From Nanosynbacter sp. (GTDB lineage Bacteria; Patescibacteriota; Saccharimonadia; Saccharimonadales; Saccharimonadaceae), in assembly GCA_015257705.1 (NCBI GenBank), contig JABZJR010000002.1, positions 1 to 32,818 of the forward strand: a stretch of DNA of 32,818 bases, read 5' to 3'. Under the pieces are notes generated by a model, which was not told the origin of the DNA, searched no databases, and was given only the letters and a program-made list of their open reading frames with translations. Position numbers and translations under genes: made by a program. Below, in pieces: positions 30,651 through 32,818 of the stretch; the first letter of the stretch is position 1, and each line of letters opens with the position of its first letter.

Positions 30651-32072
30651 ATGAGTGATAATATATTTAAACGAACAAAAATATTAGCAACAATTGGGCC
30701 AGCAACGTTCAGCCAAGAAAAGGTTTACCAATTGTTGGAGGCCGGTGTTAACGGCATCCGTATGAACTTTAGCCACGGCGCTAACGAGGAGCGAATTGAG
30801 CAGATCGATTGGGTGCGCACAGCTAGTAAACAGTTGGGCAAGCCTGTCGCAATCCTACAAGATTTGCAAGGTCCGAAGATTCGCCTGGGTGTTTTGAAAG
30901 ATAACATGCTGAATGTTAAGGTTGGCGATATGTTGGTCTTGGATTCAGAAATTACTGATCATGACGGCGGCTTCAATTTGCCAGTGCAGTACAATTTGGC
31001 GGAGAAGATGAAAGTCGGCGAGCCACTTTACATGTTTGATGGCAAGATCAGGACGGTTGTGCGAGAAATTGTTAGCCCAACTGCAATTCGCGTAGAAGTT
31101 CAGAACGACGGTTTTTTGATGAGTCGCAAGGGCTTGAATTTGCCAGACACAGATTTTGGCGGCGATATTCTTACTCAGAAAGATATTAACGATTTGGAAT
31201 GGGGCGCGAACCAAGATTTTGATTATGTTGCATTGAGCTTTATTCAAAAAGCTGATGACATTATTGATTTGCGTCGTCGATTGACAGACCTGGGTTCGAC
31301 AGCCAATATTATTGCCAAGATTGAGACTAAGTCTGCCGTTGATCCAGAGAATCTGGAGGAAATCGTTAAGGCTAGTGACGGTATTATGGTTGCTCGCGGC
31401 GACTTGGCGGTGGAAGCTGGTGCGGAAATTGTCCCAGTTGTACAGCGTCGAATTATTGCCTTGTGTCGTAAATATTGCAAGCTGGTGATCGTTGCAACAC
31501 AAATGATGGGTAGTATGGTTGATAATCCAGAACCAAGTCGTGCTGAAGTTAGCGACGTTGCAAATGCCGTAATCCAAGGCGCTGACGTAGTTATGCTGTC
31601 TGATGAGACTGCTAATGGTAAATATCCTGTTGAAACCGTTCGTGCGATGCGCAAGACTATTATTTACACTCAAGAACATAGTGAAGTAATGTTAGTAGAA
31701 AAGGCTGAAATGCGTGAAAAAACTGACGCGATTTTAAGCTACACAGCAGCTCAATTGGCAAGGAGAATTAAGGCTCGAGCTATTATTGCGGAAACGCACA
31801 CTGGCGCTACTGCAATTAACGTTGCTGCATATCGTCCGAACTTGCCAATTGTTTGTGTAACCGAAGATGTGAAGACCGCGCAAAAGTTGGCGTTAAGGTA
31901 CGCTTCTCGTCCATATGTTCGACCAAACGACCCAAATGCAGCAACTAAGTTAGCTGACGAGTTGAAACAAGAAGGCTATTTCGGCGCAGACCCAGTTACT
32001 GTTGTGCTTGTTAGTGGCCACAATCCAGAGCCAGGTAAAACTGACAATATCCAAGTCAAGACATTGTCATAA
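30651..32072 (+). CDS. pyk: Pyruvate kinase
   Basis: 473 residues from the ATG at 30651; the longer frame to 30552 starts before the promoter. Last step of glycolysis: phosphoenolpyruvate and ADP to pyruvate and ATP. Visible motifs: RTKILATIGPAT at the N-terminus, GIRMNFSHG, LQDLQGPKIR, the catalytic Lys about 223 in IIAKIETKSAV, MVARGDLAVE, and ATQMMGSMVDNPEPSRAEVSDVANAV. The C-terminal allosteric domain is complete. It lacks the extra C-terminal PEP-utiliser-like domain of some Bacillus enzymes. It is the first gene of a pyk-pgk unit with a leaderless promoter. Confidence 0.96.
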   Translation: MSDNIFKRTKILATIGPATFSQEKVYQLLEAGVNGIRMNFSHGANEERIEQIDWVRTASKQLGKPVAILQDLQGPKIRLGVLKDNMLNVKVGDMLVLDSEITDHDGGFNLPVQYNLAEKMKVGEPLYMFDGKIRTVVREIVSPTAIRVEVQNDGFLMSRKGLNLPDTDFGGDILTQKDINDLEWGANQDFDYVALSFIQKADDIIDLRRRLTDLGSTANIIAKIETKSAVDPENLEEIVKASDGIMVARGDLAVEAGAEIVPVVQRRIIALCRKYCKLVIVATQMMGSMVDNPEPSRAEVSDVANAVIQGADVVMLSDETANGKYPVETVRAMRKTIIYTQEHSEVMLVEKAEMREKTDAILSYTAAQLARRIKARAIIAETHTGATAINVAAYRPNLPIVCVTEDVKTAQKLALRYASRPYVRPNDPNAATKLADELKQEGYFGADPVTVVLVSGHNPEPGKTDNIQVKTLS

Positions 32073-32083
32073 GGAGAATTTGG

Positions 32084-32818
32084 GTGGGCAGAAAATTTCC
32101 GAAGCAAACAATTCGCGATGTTGATCTACGTGGAAAAACTATTCTTCTGCGAGCAGATTATAATGTGCCACTAACAAAGCGTGGTCAGATTTCTGATGAT
32201 CTAAGAATTCGTGCTTCGCTGCCCACACTCCGATATTTGCTGGAGCAGAATTGCAAGATTGTTTTCATGTCTCATCTGGGGCGACCAAAAGGTAAGGATC
32301 TTAAGTTTAGCCTGAAAGTCGTCGCGGATCACCTATCCAAGTTGTTGAGCCGTCCTGTAGAATTGCTGGATGATTGCGTGGGTGAAGTCGTTCATCAAGC
32401 TGTTCGCCGCACGCCACGAGGTAGTATTCTTATGTTGGAGAATTTACGCTTTTATGACGAGGAGGAGGCCGATGATTTAACATTTGCCAAGTCAATTCAA
32501 CGCGCTGTCCGAGCAGATTATTTTGTGCAGGACGGATTTGCGGTCGCGCACAGGGCGCACGCCAGCACTCATGCGATTACATTGTGTGTTCCAGGGCTAG
32601 CGGGATTACTATTAGAAAAAGAGTATATAACTATCACTGAGGCGATGAATAAGCCAAAACGCCCGTTGGTTGCGGTTATTGGCGGCGCGAAAGTTAGCGA
32701 TAAAATATTACTAATTAAGCGTCTAATTAAAAAGGCGGATCGGATTTTAATTGGTGGCGCTATGTCAAACACGTTTTTACATTGCCGTGGATTTAATATC
32801 GGCAAGAGTGTGTTTGAG
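32084..32818 (+). CDS. pgk: Phosphoglycerate kinase, 5' part
   Basis: The first 245 residues; the gene continues past the right edge. It makes ATP and 3-phosphoglycerate from 1,3-bisphosphoglycerate in lower glycolysis. Motifs: LLRADYNVPL (21-30), MSHLGRPKG, AHRAHASTH, and VIGGAKVSDKI. The start is GTG at 32084 with AAGGAG seven bases upstream, 11 bases after the pyk stop, so it is the second gene of an operon. The DAFG of many PGKs is replaced by QDGFAVAHRAHAS, a small change. Confidence 0.95.
   Translation, partial: MGRKFPKQTIRDVDLRGKTILLRADYNVPLTKRGQISDDLRIRASLPTLRYLLEQNCKIVFMSHLGRPKGKDLKFSLKVVADHLSKLLSRPVELLDDCVGEVVHQAVRRTPRGSILMLENLRFYDEEEADDLTFAKSIQRAVRADYFVQDGFAVAHRAHASTHAITLCVPGLAGLLLEKEYITITEAMNKPKRPLVAVIGGAKVSDKILLIKRLIKKADRILIGGAMSNTFLHCRGFNIGKSVFE

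Noticed and set aside
30945..31679. Minus-strand open frame of 244 codons opposite pyk
   Set aside because: It lies fully inside a well-conserved pyruvate kinase gene and gives an unlikely protein rich in Asn, Ile and His.
1..32818. Alternative genetic code (UGA as Gly), as in Gracilibacteria/SR1
   Set aside because: Genes such as murB end at TGA at the expected family length and no in-frame UGA is needed in any gene.
1..32818. CRISPR array, insertion sequence or prophage
   Set aside because: No regularly spaced direct repeats, transposase, integrase or terminal inverted repeats were seen.

Overview
The window looks like a chromosomal segment of a Candidatus Saccharibacteria (TM7, Patescibacteria/CPR) genome. 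This is inferred from content only; no rRNA is present. The signs are a compact layout with overlapping genes, lipid II amidation by murT-gatD, a compact type IV pilus cluster, a mosaic of peptidoglycan and lower-glycolysis genes without biosynthetic operons, seven short tRNA units, and the standard genetic code (TGA is a stop, e.g. in murB). There is no rRNA, CRISPR array, transposase or integrase.

Layout, left to right. (1) 1-2624 (-): operon murT-gatD-membrane glycosyltransferase, the last cut by the window edge. (2) 2669-5490 (+): a small membrane protein and a membrane-anchored double-AAA+ Clp-like ATPase. (3) 5560-6713: tRNA-Arg(TCG) and murB. (4) 6758-10804 (+): pilus cluster with four overlapping minor pilin genes in FimU/PilV/PilW/PilX-like order. 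The fourth fuses a PilX/GspK-like pilin to a seven-repeat RCC1-type propeller. The major pilin follows with its own promoter and terminator. (5) 10866-15519: glyA (-), a MurA carrying an N-terminal XRE helix-turn-helix (+), and a divergent GT35 glucan phosphorylase (-). (6) 15552-16457: four tRNAs (Gly, Arg, Lys, His) and a small Arg/Asn-rich hypothetical. (7) 16533-21501: folD, a single-domain response regulator, a methyltransferase, a multi-TM histidine kinase and a small TM protein. (8) 21593-30566: tRNA-Glu, then a probable accessory island. It holds a membrane-anchored ectodomain protein, a 1010-residue lipase/EF-hand/RTX secreted protein, HlyB- and HlyD-like type I secretion proteins, and a HEPN-domain gene. 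(9) 30651-32818 (+): pyk and the start of pgk.

How it fits together. murA, murB and murT-gatD serve cell wall synthesis. pyk-pgk and the phosphorylase suggest energy from glucan breakdown and lower glycolysis. The pilus cluster and the RTX/type I system are both surface-directed and could act on the bacterial host that an episymbiont needs; this is inference.

Two regulatory themes recur. First genes of transcription units mostly lack a ribosome binding site and have an extended -10 box (TGnTATAAT-like) ending about 6-8 bases before the start codon, which predicts leaderless mRNAs, while operon-internal genes have good Shine-Dalgarno sequences. Several divergent pairs also pack back-to-back promoters into 40-60 bp. 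The strongest candidates for undescribed biology are the RTX-lipase/T1SS island, the pilin-propeller fusion, and the XRE-MurA fusion with a dyad over its own promoter.
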